Positions 23,815 to 42,104 are shown, numbered from the stretch's first letter. The stretch: 64,000 nucleotides of DNA from Amorphochlora amoebiformis (GCA_054601695.1 BAAHQB010000125.1:62001-126000), one strand, 5' to 3'. Notes: a model not told the origin generated them from the sequence alone. Translations and numbers: made by a program.

Positions 23815-24188
23815 AGCATTAGCCTAAGCCTAAGCCTAAGCCTAAGCCTAACCCTAAGCCTAAGCTTAAGCCTAAGCCTAGCCTAAGCCTAGCCTAAGCC
23901 TAAGCTTAAGCCCAAGCCTAAGCTTAAGCCTAAGCCTAAGCTTAAGCCTAAGCCTAAGCTTAAGCCTAAGCCTAAGCCTAAGCCTAAGCATAAGGTTAAG
24001 CCTAAGCCTAAGGTTAAGCCTAAGTCTAAGGTTAAGCCTAAGCCAAAGCCTAACCATAAGCCTAATCCTAAGCCTAAGCCTAATCCTAAGCCTAAGCCTA
24101 ATCCTAAGCCTAAGCCTAATCCTAAGCCTAAGCCTAATCCTAAGCCTAAGCCTAATCCTAAGCCTAAGCCTAATCCTAAGCCTAACCT
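23815..24188. repeat. (CCTAAG)n long array, telomere-derived
   Basis: About 370 bases made of CCTAAG units with internal higher order: CCTAAGCCTAAGCTTAAG, then CCTAAGGTTAAG, then at least eight copies of an 18-mer ending CCTAATCCTAAG. It differs from the telomere-like CCCTAA by one base and lies directly after the donor of exon 23733-23764, so it is probably intronic. The minus strand reads as an endless Leu-Gly dipeptide, which is not a gene. Confidence 0.9.
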
Positions 24189-24340
24189 GATCAGAAAGGA
24201 CAAGACTATTTCTTCCCGAACCTGTACAATAATTACCTAACTCTAACCGTCAAGCCAACATTAATCCTAACCCTTTAACTTTAACTTTTAAGGCTGTGGT
24301 CAATTTTGAGTATCATTCTTGGAACTTTTGGGGGTATTGA

Positions 24341-24347
<7 letters not shown>

Positions 24348-24425
<78 letters not shown>

Positions 24426-24656
24426 GCGCAATGTGTATAGATACGTTTATACATATGTGTACATGTATAAATATGTATGTATGTATATATGCATATGCAC
24501 ATGTATGTATCTGCATATTAATATAATATATATATATATATATGTGTGTACATATACATATATATATATATGTATATATAATATATATATATATATATAC
24601 ATTATATATATTTCCATACACTCAAAATATGCATGTACGTAGTACGTAAACATGTA

Positions 24657-24707
<51 letters not shown>

Positions 24708-24735
24708 CATATATATATATATACATACATAGGCG
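24348..24735. repeat. (TA)n field
   Basis: TA tracts at 24348-24421 and 24660-24735 with interrupted TA between. Just before it a possible plus exon (24293-24333, acceptor TTTTAAG) may belong to the modular gene but its phase is not settled. Confidence 0.9.
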
Positions 24736-24779
24736 TGGGATTAGTATTCCTTTTCTATTGCTTTTGTGATGGTTGTCCA

Positions 24780-24905
24780 AACCCTAATCCTAACCCTAAT
24801 CCTAACCCTAATCCTAACCCTAATCCTAACCCTAATCCTAACCCTAACCTTAACCCTAATCCTAACCCTAATCCCAACCCTAATCCTAACCCTAGCCCTA
24901 ACTAA
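24780..24905. repeat. (CCCTAATCCTAA)n 12-mer array
   Basis: About ten copies of an alternating CCCTAA/TCCTAA unit, plus-strand C-rich. No exon was recognised on either side. Confidence 0.92.
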
Positions 24906-24974
24906 CCCAAACTCATTATAATTGTTTGACCCTAAGGTAAGTCTGAGGGTAAGGTTACATACACACATATATAG

Positions 24975-25018
<44 letters not shown>

Positions 25019-25117
25019 TCATGTTAAATAACACAGCATTACATATATCTCTTCAATGGTTTGTGTATTCCAGGACATATAAACACATAATATAAATGAA
25101 AGGTATATATATATACA

Positions 25118-25152
<35 letters not shown>

Positions 25153-25161
25153 TTCTCCTAC

Positions 25162-25269
25162 CTTGTGTGTTCCAGGAGAGGCGATGTGGTATTGGGTGGG
25201 AGGAGTTGTTGGATTTTTAAACATGTGTGGATTCTTAATTTTGTGCGTCTGGCTTGGTGAGTTTTATAT
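25162..25269 (-). CDS. Single minus-strand exon, unknown protein
   Basis: On the minus strand a frame of 35 codons lies between acceptor TTTCACAG and donor GTAGGAG (start phase 2, end phase 2). It encodes a basic peptide with QARRTKLRIHTCLKIQQLLP and a Pro/Thr-rich end. Function unknown. Two truncated copies of its 5' border lie upstream (25337-25410 and 25438-25511), and a weak copy of its 3' border lies downstream near 25060, which supports this as a real exon of a minus-strand gene. Other exons of that gene were not found. Confidence 0.4.
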
Positions 25270-25508
25270 CTGTGAAATAAATATATGTTGAATGTATATA
25301 CATACATACACATACATATACATATATACATATATAACATGTGTGGATTCCTAATTCTGTGCGTCTGGCTTGGTGAGTTTTATATCTGTTTTATAAATAT
25401 ATGTTGAATGATATATATATATATATATATATATATCTAACATGTCTGGATTCTTAATTCTGTGCGTCTGGCTGGGTGAGTTTTATATCGCTTTTATAAA
25501 TATGTTGA

Positions 25509-25511
<3 letters not shown>
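25217..25511 (-). repeat. Three partial copies of an exon 5' border
   Basis: A 75-base block (plus strand ACATGTGTGGATTC...TATGTTGAATG) occurs at 25218-25291, 25337-25410 and 25438-25511. Only the first continues into the full minus-strand exon; the others are cut by (TA)n after about 50 exon bases. The acceptor CAG is kept in the middle copy and changed to GCG in the last. Confidence 0.85.
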
Positions 25512-25559
<48 letters not shown>

Positions 25560-25577
25560 ATATATATATACGTATAC

Positions 25578-25634
<57 letters not shown>

Positions 25635-25789
25635 ATAGATGTGTGTATAGATGTGTGTATAGATGTGCGTGTGTATTTATAATATATTTTATTCATAATA
25701 TATATATATATGTAAATATTGATTTTTTTATTTATATATATAATACATCTATATCTGTATGTATATATATGTCATATAAATATATATAT

Positions 25790-25826
<37 letters not shown>

Positions 25827-25906
25827 TATTTATAGATATACACATATATATGTATCTAACTACGTACGCGTATATAATGTAGATTTTTACGCATGTATGT
25901 GTTAAC

Positions 25907-25978
<72 letters not shown>

Positions 25979-26160
25979 GTATATATAATATATATGTTTA
26001 TATACCATATTATACATACACGTGGACATTTATATGTATTGAAAAATGTACACTCTTTCTGGTGTGGTTTAGGGGGTCTGGGCGTGTTTGCTATTCACTG
26101 GGCCGTCACAGGAGGTTTGCCTATATCTCTGTCAAAGATTGGAGTTATATATGTATATAT

Positions 26161-26236
<76 letters not shown>

Positions 26237-26291
26237 TATGTGTATCAGCTTATAACGACTATTGGGAACTAACTAAAGAATCGGATTATAC

Positions 26292-26359
<68 letters not shown>

Positions 26360-26372
26360 ATATATGTATTTA

Positions 26373-26428
<56 letters not shown>

Positions 26429-26540
26429 TATATATAAATACATTCTTCCATGTAGATATCTGTATGTTGATATATTACATGTATATATACACATAGAAAT
26501 GTATATAGGCATACATATATATATATATACGTAGGTTTTC
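25512..26540. repeat. (TA)n field
   Basis: TA tracts with a GTGTGTATAGAT triplication at 25626-25665. A non-repetitive gap at 26040-26150 may hold a small plus exon after acceptor TGGTTTAG, too weak to call. Unique DNA at 26540-26680 and 27140-27640 shows no supportable gene. Confidence 0.85.
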
Positions 26541-26676
26541 TCATTTCTGGAATCTTCTGTTTGTACGTGGTTTCGTCACGCAGTTATTTTAAGGTAAATT
26601 CGAACAAATCTTTCTTTCATTTATTCCATTAAGGTACTGCCTCAAATCACTGGATTGAAGTAGTGTTATTTTATGT

Positions 26677-26717
<41 letters not shown>

Positions 26718-27112
26718 GTCTGTGTGTATATATATATCTATAAACATGTACATGTTAAATATATTTAGATATATCTGTATAAATATATACTTATTTATAT
26801 AACGTATATTATATGTATACCTTGATGTTACTATATTTTCATGCACATCAAAGTACATGTGCACCCAAGTTCTTACGTATACATAATATAGATATATATT
26901 ATACTACGCATTATATATGTATATATATAGAGAGAGAGAGGAAGATCATATATGTATATATTATATATCGGAATATTGGAGAGAGATACGGTATAATTTA
27001 TAAAAAACTTTCGGGTACGTACACGTGTGTGTGTATTTATGTATGCAATCAATATACGAATATTAATATACATATATGTACATATTTACATACACGTACA
27101 TATATAAATATT

Positions 27113-27145
<33 letters not shown>

Positions 27146-27918
27146 ATATATTCATAAAATGTATCTTTTAGATTTTTGATATATCCATAAAACTTCGGTA
27201 TCTTTTAGATGTTTTGTTTGCGTCCCTATTCATGTTTACATATCTATTCTCATACACACTCAAGGTTGTTAATTATAACGGTTGCTAATCTTGTTCTACC
27301 TGTTAGAGAAAGGCTTTTGGGATCTGATGAGTGGAAAACCCAGCTTTAGTCTAAATAGTGGTATTCTGAATATGGTTAATCAGTAGATATATGCTACGGT
27401 ATATCGCTGAAAAATTGGCAATGATGTGGTTCGTTTAGTTGTATCCTGTAGGTTAAATAATCAGCTCTTTGTCGAACGATTATGCTATGAAACTGATTGC
27501 TATAAAGATGTATATCCCGGGCATACTATGCCTGAGCCATATCATGATACTATATCTGTATAAACGAGCTGTTTAATTAATCTAGGGATAGGTTCTAGAG
27601 GTTTGTGAATATATATCACTTGAACGGCGATTTTTTCCTGTACGTATATATGTATATTTTATATGATATATACATACATATAAAAATATATATATACACG
27701 TATAATACGTGTATATTTACGTGTATATACTCATACATATCTTTGTAATTTATACATATACTATATGTGGAGACTGAATACAAAATCCAATATTTTTCAA
27801 TTCGTACATAGACCGAGAAAAGTTGGGCAAGAATATAGTATACCATACACCAACTGCAACCCGCAGCAAAGGTTTCAAACCTCTAATGTTAATTAAATAC
27901 TATAAGTTCTATCAATCT

Positions 27919-33378
<5,460 letters not shown>

Positions 33379-33429
33379 CTGGAACAATGTTGGAGGTTTC
33401 GATCATATAAAAATATGTGTGATGTATAA

Positions 33430-33453
33430 TATGTGTATATGTATGTATGTATG

Positions 33454-33504
<51 letters not shown>

Positions 33505-33744
33505 ATAGTATATATACGTGTGCATATATGGGTGAACAAATATATATATATACATATACATACATATACATACATATATACATATATACACACATATATG
33601 TACATATACACACACATATAAAAGGTAGGCATCATATATTTATATATATATATATACACATATGTGTGTGTGTGTGTGTGTATGTGTATACATATGATAT
33701 GTATGTATATATATATATATATACATACATATATATATACACAC

Positions 33745-33791
<47 letters not shown>

Positions 33792-33860
33792 TATATTATA
33801 TTATAATATATCTAACACATATATATAGATATATATATATGTGTGTATGTATATGTGTGG
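33430..33860. repeat. (TA)n/(TG)n/(CATA)n field
   Basis: Mixed microsatellite upstream of the first recognised GT25-like exon. Confidence 0.9.
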
Positions 33861-33879
33861 TATTTAGTACAGCTGAAGT

Positions 33880-33937
33880 AGTCTAGGTGTGGTGTGATAA
33901 TCGGTACATGCTGCAAGATATTTCTATCCGAAGATGG

Positions 33938-34010
<73 letters not shown>

Positions 34011-34085
34011 TATTAGGTAGTCTAAGATGTGGTGTGATAATCGGTACATAGTGCAAGATATTTCTCCGATCTGAAGATGTCGCGG
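33880..34085 (-). repeat. Duplicated 60-bp block separated by TA
   Basis: TAGTCTAGGTGTGGTGTGAT and the following ATCGGTACAT-GCAAGATATTTCT recur at 33890-33930 and 34018-34065 around a TA tract. The minus strand at 34060-34140 also looks coding (MMGIGLESDCVGIQDAATSS), so this may be one more exon border copy, possibly from the 5' part of the GT25-like gene, but phases were not settled. Confidence 0.55.
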
Positions 34086-34184
34086 CATCTTGGATTCCGA
34101 CACAATCTGATTCGAGACCGATGCCCATCATATTTGTGGAAATGGATGTTAGATTCAGACTAAACATTTTGCAGATATACACAA

Positions 34185-34246
<62 letters not shown>

Positions 34247-34258
34247 ATATATATATAT
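34185..34258. repeat. (TA)n tract
   Basis: TA repeat of about 70 bases. Confidence 0.9.
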
Positions 34259-34361
34259 GATTGTCAGTGTATTGTACAACACAAACGAAAAAAGAGTATA
34301 TTGTTCATAAATATTCAGCACGTTAGTCATCATTGGGTTATTTGAGTGGTAGATATGATAC

Positions 34362-34439
34362 CTTCCCCTCTCGGAGGAGTTGCGTTCGGTTGATGGTGCT
34401 TTTTAGGATCGCATCGTGGAAGGTGGTCGTCTTACCGAG
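34362..34439 (-). CDS. Minus-strand exon, possible nucleotide-binding protein
   Basis: A 26-codon minus exon (phase 0 to 0) between acceptor CAATCGCAG and donor GTATCA. It starts LGKTTTFHDAIL, where GKTT could be the end of a P-loop (Walker A) with the glycines in the previous exon. No second exon was found, so the family is unknown. Confidence 0.3.
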
Positions 34440-34478
34440 CTGCGATTGATACACACTTTCAATACAGGTTAAGCATGA

Positions 34479-34550
34479 GAATACTCTGAAACACCGGCGT
34501 TGAATACTCTCCACACCGGCGTTGAATACTCTGAAACACCGGCGTTGAAT
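34479..34550. repeat. 23-bp tandem repeat, three copies
   Basis: Unit GAATACTCTGAAACACCGGCGTT (wording split: GAATACTCTGAAACACC + GGCGTT), the middle copy with CTCC for CTGAAA. No gene overlaps it. Confidence 0.9.
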
Positions 34551-34637
34551 TGGATAGACTGAGCCAAATGTTCAATGTCTTTTTGTACATCATATCGATC
34601 ATACTGTGTGTGTAGACCACGTTGATTATGTATAGTC

Positions 34638-34856
34638 ATGAATATGATTGATCTTGGGGTGTGTATCTGTTCTATTTACCCCTGTCTCATCAAGAAACTC
34701 CTCCGCACCAATCCGACGCGTGGGTACAGTTATCATGTACCCATCAAACAGCCTAAGAATACATCATATCGCCAAAATAAATTCGAAAAGTTCAGTGTAC
34801 AAGAGGAGATGCCGTTGTCCTTCCACACAGGAGAGCGTTCAAGCACGTGTGGATGA
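34638..34856 (+). CDS. Hypothetical protein, possible terminal exon
   Basis: An open frame with protein-like composition (SYHVPIKQPKNTSYRQNKFE, VQEEMPLSFHTGERSS) ending in TGA. A possible acceptor (CTCATCAAG) precedes KLLRTNPTRGY. No family recognised and no partner exon seen, so it may be a chance frame. The stretch 34857-35400 has no gene I can support. Confidence 0.25.
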   Translation: MNMIDLGVCICSIYPCLIKKLLRTNPTRGYSYHVPIKQPKNTSYRQNKFEKFSVQEEMPLSFHTGERSSTCG

Positions 34857-35417
34857 GGGAACAGAAGGAATTACGGATTCTCGGAGTCCCCTGTACTTGT
34901 GTACGATGTGCGGCGGTTGGAGAGATCGTTTTGTGTCTCTTGCTGGTGTTGCAGACATGTCGCTGTGAATAGATTCACGAAAGCGACAAACACCCAGAGA
35001 AGCGTGGACATAGTTGACCTTTCTTTCTCCCGCTGCAAACTGTAATTGCGCGAGAATGGCTCATGACAAGCGCATTGCAGGACACCATCACTTTTAAAGT
35101 GAACCTCTAGTGTTTTTGCTGTGAATTATTAACCGAATTATTAAAATTACGATGTCAGAAGAAATTATCATGAATAATACTATGTTTAGGAGATTCTACC
35201 AAAGTCGAACTCATCTACATGAGCAGATTGATGAATTCGAGTGAATACTGGACAAAATACCAGAAAATAGTTCTAAGTGGAATTCTGAATTAAAATGGGG
35301 TATCGAAAAGTAAGAAGGAAGGAACACGTGTCCCCCACTCGGAGAAATCAACGCTAATATGGCCGAAGGGTCTCGTGTTTTTTTTTAGGGGTTTTGAGAG
35401 TAAGGAGTAAAAGAGCT

Positions 35418-35475
35418 GGGAAGGGGGGGGGGGGGGAGGAAGGAAAAGAGCTGGGAAGGGGGGGGGAAGGAAGGA
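35418..35475. repeat. Poly-G / purine tract
   Basis: Two G-runs (about 14 at 35424-35437 and about 9 at 35459-35467) within GGAAGGAA-rich sequence; strong quadruplex potential on the plus strand. Confidence 0.8.
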
Positions 35476-35749
35476 AATTGAGGATAAGGGGGCGAGGGAA
35501 GGGAAAAAAATATAAGAAAAAAGGGGTGTGTTGCGCTTGCGCATGTGCGTACATATTCTTTTTTGATTTTGGTCTAATGCATACATGTAACAACGCATAT
35601 ATACACAGACACGTGACTGTTTTTTTTTATTCTGATCTGATGCGTGTATCAGTGTACATGTATGTACACACCTGCTTTGATTTTGATCCAATGCTGCCTT
35701 TCGACGAACGCAACACATTTATAATGTATCATGAAGAGTACACGATATT

Positions 35750-35890
<141 letters not shown>

Positions 35891-35902
35891 TATAATACAT
35901 AG

Positions 35903-36519
35903 TGTTAAGCAAGCAATAGATGAGAAAGAGAGAATCAGAAGGGCCATACAGGTAAGGACACCTAAATTCAACCCACTCTCCCCCAAACCCTATCCCAACC
36001 CCAACCTCAACCCTATTCTAACCCTAACCTAACCTAACCCCTACCCTAACCCAAAGCTTAACCTATCTATCCCATCTTAATCTTACCTCCCTAACCCGAA
36101 CCGTAACCCTAGAAATCGGTTCAAAAGTACGCCAGGGAACTCTCAAAGGTCCGAATCCATGCGTCTACCTCCTCCATAGCTATAAAACGCAAACCCCAGC
36201 CTTAACCCGAACCCTAACCGTGTCCCTGAGCCCTAAGAGCTGGTTAATTCTAGCTCTAACCTTAATTACCCCATTTGGAGCTGTTTAACGCCTAGATTAG
36301 TAACTTTCAGCTAAAGTTTAATCCTAAGGATTATCCGTAATATTAATACATAGGAAGGTTCTCTGGATAAGAAGGAAAGAAGGAAGACACTCAAGGTTTT
36401 TCAACCTGAAATGTGTTGTATGCTTATAAAATAGGTTTTTGTGCTGATATGTGTTTTTATGCTTAAACAGGTTTTTGTGTTGATATGTGTTGTATGCTTG
36501 AATAGAGGGTTTTTTGTGC

Positions 36520-36592
<73 letters not shown>

Positions 36593-36637
36593 CATATATA
36601 TAGACATATCTATATACATATGAAAATATATATATAA

Positions 36638-36691
<54 letters not shown>

Positions 36692-36692
36692 G

Positions 36693-36764
<72 letters not shown>

Positions 36765-37213
36765 GTATCCATGCATCTGACACGTTTTCCTGAATTGTAG
36801 ATACATAGACATTGAACATTTTCAGGAATTTCGAATCAAAGAGCAAAGGAAGCATAGAATAGCCAAAAACGCACAAATTAAATCAGAATCACAATCTGAA
36901 CAATCGGCCTCGAGAGCTACAGAGGTTCCTAAGTATGTTTATTTATTTCCATATTATCAATAATTTGAAAAATAATAATATATATGTATATATATATATA
37001 CATATTTATGTGTGTTTAATGTATAATATAATGTAATACAATACAATATTATAGACTAGAATATAGCGTGTTTAATGTATAATATAATATAATGTAATAC
37101 AATACAATATTATAGACTAGAATATAGCATGATATAACATAATACAGATTTATTACAGTAAAATGGAATACAATATAATATTGTTTTGATATAATTCAAA
37201 GCAATTTAATGTA

Positions 37214-37253
<40 letters not shown>

Positions 37254-37600
37254 TTATACATATATTATATAAATGATATACACGGTTCAAGTAGATATAC
37301 ATACACAATATAATCCATTTATCCCTAAATTTAGTGGCGCAAAAAGACGTTTGGAGAACGCGACAAGAGATACCTAGACTCCTCCAAAAGAGAGCAAAAA
37401 CAACTCAAGTTCCAGACCGGCAATCCCAAAACCTAACCCTAACCCTAACCCTAACCCTAACCCTAACCCTAACCCTAACCCAAAACGTAACTCTCACGCT
37501 CATCCACTTGAACCCCTAGCCCATTGACTATATACAACTTTACAAACAAGCCTTAACCCTAACCCTCGACTCACCCAAATCCCTTCTCATCAAGATCTCC

Positions 37601-37653
<53 letters not shown>

Positions 37654-37656
37654 ATA

Positions 37657-37732
<76 letters not shown>

Positions 37733-37862
37733 ATATATATTGTATCTATGTATATATTTTTAAACACATATAAGTATGTACGTGTAAGTATAATATATTT
37801 ATATATATATATATATATATATAATATACATATATATAAATATATATGTGTATATAATATGC

Positions 37863-37906
<44 letters not shown>

Positions 37907-38429
37907 TACATCCATGCGTACATAAATATTTCTTATTATAAAAATACATACATATTAATATAACATTATCCCAAACTCAAATACATACATATTAATATAA
38001 CATTATCCCAAACTCAAATACATACATATTAATATAACATTATCCCAAACTCCAATACATACATATTAATACAACATTATCCCAAACTCAAATACATACA
38101 TATTAATATAACATTATCCCAAACTCAAATACATACATATTAATATAACATTATCCCATACTCAAATACATACATATTAATATAACATTATCCCAAACTC
38201 CAATACATACGTATTAATATAACCTTATTCCATACTCAAATACATACATATTAATATAACATTCTCCCATACTCAAATACATACATATTAATATAACATT
38301 ATCCCAAACTCAAATACATACATATTAATATAACGTTATCCCATACTCAAATACATACATATTAATGTAACATTATCCCAAACTCCACCCCTAACAACCA
38401 CACGACCGCCAAAACCTTCTCCTTATCTC

Positions 38430-38497
<68 letters not shown>

Positions 38498-39003
38498 CCC
38501 TAGAAGTAACCCTTTCCACCTTCCCTCAGCCGCAGAAAAGGGCTCCAAGCATGACATTGTTATTATTCCAATTTTCTGGAAAAACCAAGTAAAACTGACC
38601 CCAACCCTAACCCTAACCCTAACCCCAGCCAATTTAAACCCTGGCCCTAACCCGATACCCTAACCCTGACCCTAACCCTAACCCTAACCCTAACCCTAAC
38701 CCTAACCCTAGCTTAGGCTAACCCTAGGGCTAATCCTAACTCTAGGAGGAACAGAAAGCACGCGCCGTTAGCGCCTCGAATCATGTCAAAAAGCATCTCC
38801 ATCAAGTATCACCTTACCCTAACCCTAACCCTAACCCTAATCCTAACCCTAACCCTAACCTAACCCTAACCCTAACCCTAACCCTAACCTTGACCCTAAC
38901 ATGTGGAAGATGTGGAAGAGTCAATGGTCCCAGACTAAGACATGCTGAATAATCTGATCCTAACCCTAACAGTATCCCACACCCTAATATACATATATAT
39001 ATA

Positions 39004-39045
<42 letters not shown>

Positions 39046-39130
39046 AGTATATAGATATTTTTAATATACATATGGCTATCTCAAAAGAGCTGAACGGCCG
39101 TGTATATAGATCTATGCATACATACATACA

Positions 39131-39177
<47 letters not shown>

Positions 39178-39614
39178 CCACCTAACTCGCTTAGGCTGGT
39201 CTCGACACTTGGATAGACCAAAGACACAAATACACGTGGGCTACAATCCTATACATAACCCTCACCTTAATCCTAACCCTATCTCTAACTCTAACCCTAA
39301 CCCAAACCCTTACCTTACTCTAACCCTAACCCTAACCCTAACCCTAGCCCTAACCCTAACCCTAACCCTAACCCTAAACCTAACCGTTCCTTAACCCTAG
39401 CCCGGGTCAGAAATTTGCCTACTGGGAGCATATCGGTGAGAGCTCTAACCCTAACCCTAACCCTAACCCCAGACCTAACCCTAACTCCAAACCCCAAGGC
39501 CTAACCCTAGGCTAACCCTAGCCCCTAACCCTAACCCTAGCCCTAACCCTAACCCTAACCCTAAACCTAACTTGGAACTAGCTGTGAGGGTAATTCTTAA
39601 GTCTAACCCAAGGG
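35903..39614 (+). CDS. Charged, helix-rich protein (partial), telomere-like introns
   Basis: Function unknown. Plus-strand exons: 35903-35951, 36113-36148, 36354-36395, 36826-36924, 37335-37408, about 38536-38588, 38746-38805, 39411-39435, 39582-39614. Phases fit within 35903-37408, between the exons ending 38588 and starting 38746, and between 39411 and 39614. Other links need exons I did not find. The peptide is Lys/Glu/Arg-rich and likely helical or coiled coil ([70 protein letters not shown]), then KFAYWEHIG and [11 protein letters not shown]. Introns contain long CCCTAA-type arrays in sense orientation. It may be the 5' part of the gene ending at 43251. Confidence 0.5.
36520..36765. repeat. 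(TA)n field in intron
   Basis: TA tracts between exons 36354-36395 and 36826-36924. Just upstream, 36410-36510 has three copies of a 31-base unit with TTTTTGTGCTGATATGTGTT. Confidence 0.85.
37020..37135. repeat. 58-bp tandem duplication
   Basis: GTGTTTAATGTATAATATAA followed by TGTAATACAATACAATATTATAG occurs twice (about 37012-37065 and 37066-37125). Confidence 0.85.
37429..37482 (+). repeat. CCCTAA telomere-like array in an intron
   Basis: Eight CCCTAA units about 20 bases after the probable donor at 37409 (GTTCCAG). Telomere-like in sense orientation. Confidence 0.85.
37600..37910. repeat. (TA)n field
   Basis: TA tracts (37604-37650, 37662-37728, 37866-37902) within the same intron. Confidence 0.92.
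37946..38390. repeat. 37-bp minisatellite, about twelve copies
   Basis: Unit ATACATACATATTAATATAA followed by CATTATCCCAAACTCAA. About twelve head-to-tail copies with single-base variants (CCATACTC for CCAAACTC, ACGTATT for ACATATT). It lies in an intron of the plus-strand gene. Confidence 0.95.
38435..38497. repeat. (TA)n tract
   Basis: Short TA repeat directly after the 37-bp minisatellite region. Confidence 0.9.
38600..38910 (+). repeat. Telomere-like CCCTAA islands around an exon
   Basis: Arrays at 38601-38626, 38660-38712 and 38815-38890, the last two flanking the exon 38746-38805. The donor after that exon reads GTATCACCTTACCCTAACCC, so the array starts 9-12 bases into the intron. Confidence 0.9.
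38990..39180. repeat. (TA)n tracts
   Basis: TA repeats at 38992-39043 and 39130-39175 with an ordinary spacer. Confidence 0.9.
39260..39575 (+). repeat. Telomere-like CCCTAA arrays in introns
   Basis: Blocks at 39283-39305, 39318-39385, 39443-39485 and 39500-39572. They lie before exon 39411-39435 and between it and exon 39582-39614; that intron (39436-39581) is mostly CCCTAA. Confidence 0.9.
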
Positions 39615-39683
39615 GTATGCATGAGGGTTGAGATTGGGCCGAAAGACTTAGAAAAAAACACATGCACGCTGAGGTCACTAATC

Positions 39684-39775
39684 GGGTTAGGGTTACGGTT
39701 AGGGTTAGGGTTACGGTTAGGGTTAGGGTTAGGTTTATGGTTAGGGCTTAGGGTTAGTTAGGGTTAAAGTTAGTT
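39684..39775. repeat. TTAGGG-orientation telomere-like array
   Basis: About twelve degenerate TTAGGG/TTACGG units, opposite in orientation to the islands just upstream, giving an inverted arrangement around exon 39582-39614. Confidence 0.9.
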
Positions 39776-39821
39776 TACGGATGGGGTAGGGAAGGTATTA
39801 GAGATAGGCGTAAGGGTTAAG

Positions 39822-40320
<499 letters not shown>

Positions 40321-40462
40321 TTGATTCAGCTGATATGAATACGCCAAACGACTTCCCTATATCTCTAAACCCCCCTTTCTCTCCCCCCTATAGATTCAGC
40401 CCTGAGGCCGGAAAGGTGGGGTCAAGTTTAGGCAATTTCTCCATAACGGGAAAGTTCTCCTC

Positions 40463-40545
40463 CAACCCTAACCCTAACCCTAACCCTAACCCTAACCCTA
40501 ACCCTAACCCTAACCTTAACCGTAACCCTAACCCTAGCGCTGGGG
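40463..40545 (+). repeat. CCCTAA telomere-like array
   Basis: About eleven CCCTAA units in plus orientation. A possible exon precedes it (about 40394-40415, acceptor CCCCTATAG). Confidence 0.92.
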
Positions 40546-40591
40546 CTAAGTCTAAGTGTAGTTCTAATCTCAGTTGTCATGACCTCATAAG

Positions 40592-40622
40592 GAGAATACA
40601 CGAGTCTAGGATATCAAGGTTG

Positions 40623-40671
<49 letters not shown>

Positions 40672-40703
40672 GTATATGTGTATATATGTGTGTATGTAAT
40701 ATA

Positions 40704-40741
<38 letters not shown>

Positions 40742-40815
40742 GTGTGTGCGTGTGTATTTATATGTAAACCTATATGTTTCCGGAAAGGAAAATATATTGG
40801 TGTAGGATATTACGG

Positions 40816-40852
<37 letters not shown>

Positions 40853-40969
40853 CATACATACATACGTACATATATACATACATACCTGTTATATATACAT
40901 GTATGTGTACATACATATATAACAGGTATGTATGTATATATGTACGTATGTATATAGGAGGTATGTTTG

Positions 40970-41047
<78 letters not shown>

Positions 41048-41126
41048 CTATATATATATATATACATATATGTATATTATATAATATATATATAAATATA
41101 TATATATATATAGAAAAAAAAATATA

Positions 41127-41179
<53 letters not shown>

Positions 41180-41309
41180 TATATATATATATGTATATAA
41201 GAGGTAAAGAGGGAATCACTGTACCGAAAGCTGACATGCAATCATCGCTACCAAACATCCAAAGTACATATTTATATACATATATAATATATATATGTAT
41301 ATATATATA

Positions 41310-41361
<52 letters not shown>

Positions 41362-41371
41362 ATATATATAC

Positions 41372-41451
<80 letters not shown>

Positions 41452-41514
41452 ATAAATATGTATATGTATGTATGTAAAATAGAATATACACTTATTTATA
41501 TATGTATATATACA

Positions 41515-41555
<41 letters not shown>

Positions 41556-41689
41556 ATATATCTATGTATACAGGATATATACATATATTTATCATTATAT
41601 ATATATATATATATATTGTATCCTTTGTATAGGCCAAGAGGCCAAGCTGCACGGAATGTCGGGGTTTGCACATAAATTCTTTATACCTA

Positions 41690-41732
<43 letters not shown>

Positions 41733-41788
41733 TATATGTAAATGTAATGTTAGAAACAAAGGAATCAGTAAATTACATATCCCTATTA

Positions 41789-41820
<32 letters not shown>

Positions 41821-41958
41821 TATACATATATATATATATATATGTGTGTATATGTATATATCTACATATGAATATGTATGTGTGTAGATATGGACATAAA
41901 TATTCTATACATGAACGTGCAATAAGATATATATTATATATTGTAAACATATGCACAC

Positions 41959-42036
<78 letters not shown>

Positions 42037-42059
42037 ATATATATAATATACACACACAC

Positions 42060-42096
<37 letters not shown>

Positions 42097-42104
42097 ATAC
42101 ATGC

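Noticed and set aside
23889-24203. 104-residue Leu-Gly repeat frame on the minus strand
   Set aside because: It is the CCTAAG satellite read as protein.
25189-25295. 34-residue hydrophobic plus-strand frame starting MWYWVGGVVG, kept in three copies
   Set aside because: Attractive as a small membrane peptide with synonymous changes, but the minus strand gives a longer frame with proper splice sites, and the copies end at that exon's border.
35290-35718. 142-residue minus-strand frame rich in Pro/Ser/Phe
   Set aside because: It arises from the poly-G and GGAAGGAA tract read in reverse; no family similarity.
37946-38390. CRISPR array
   Set aside because: The 37-bp repeats adjoin directly with no spacers between them.
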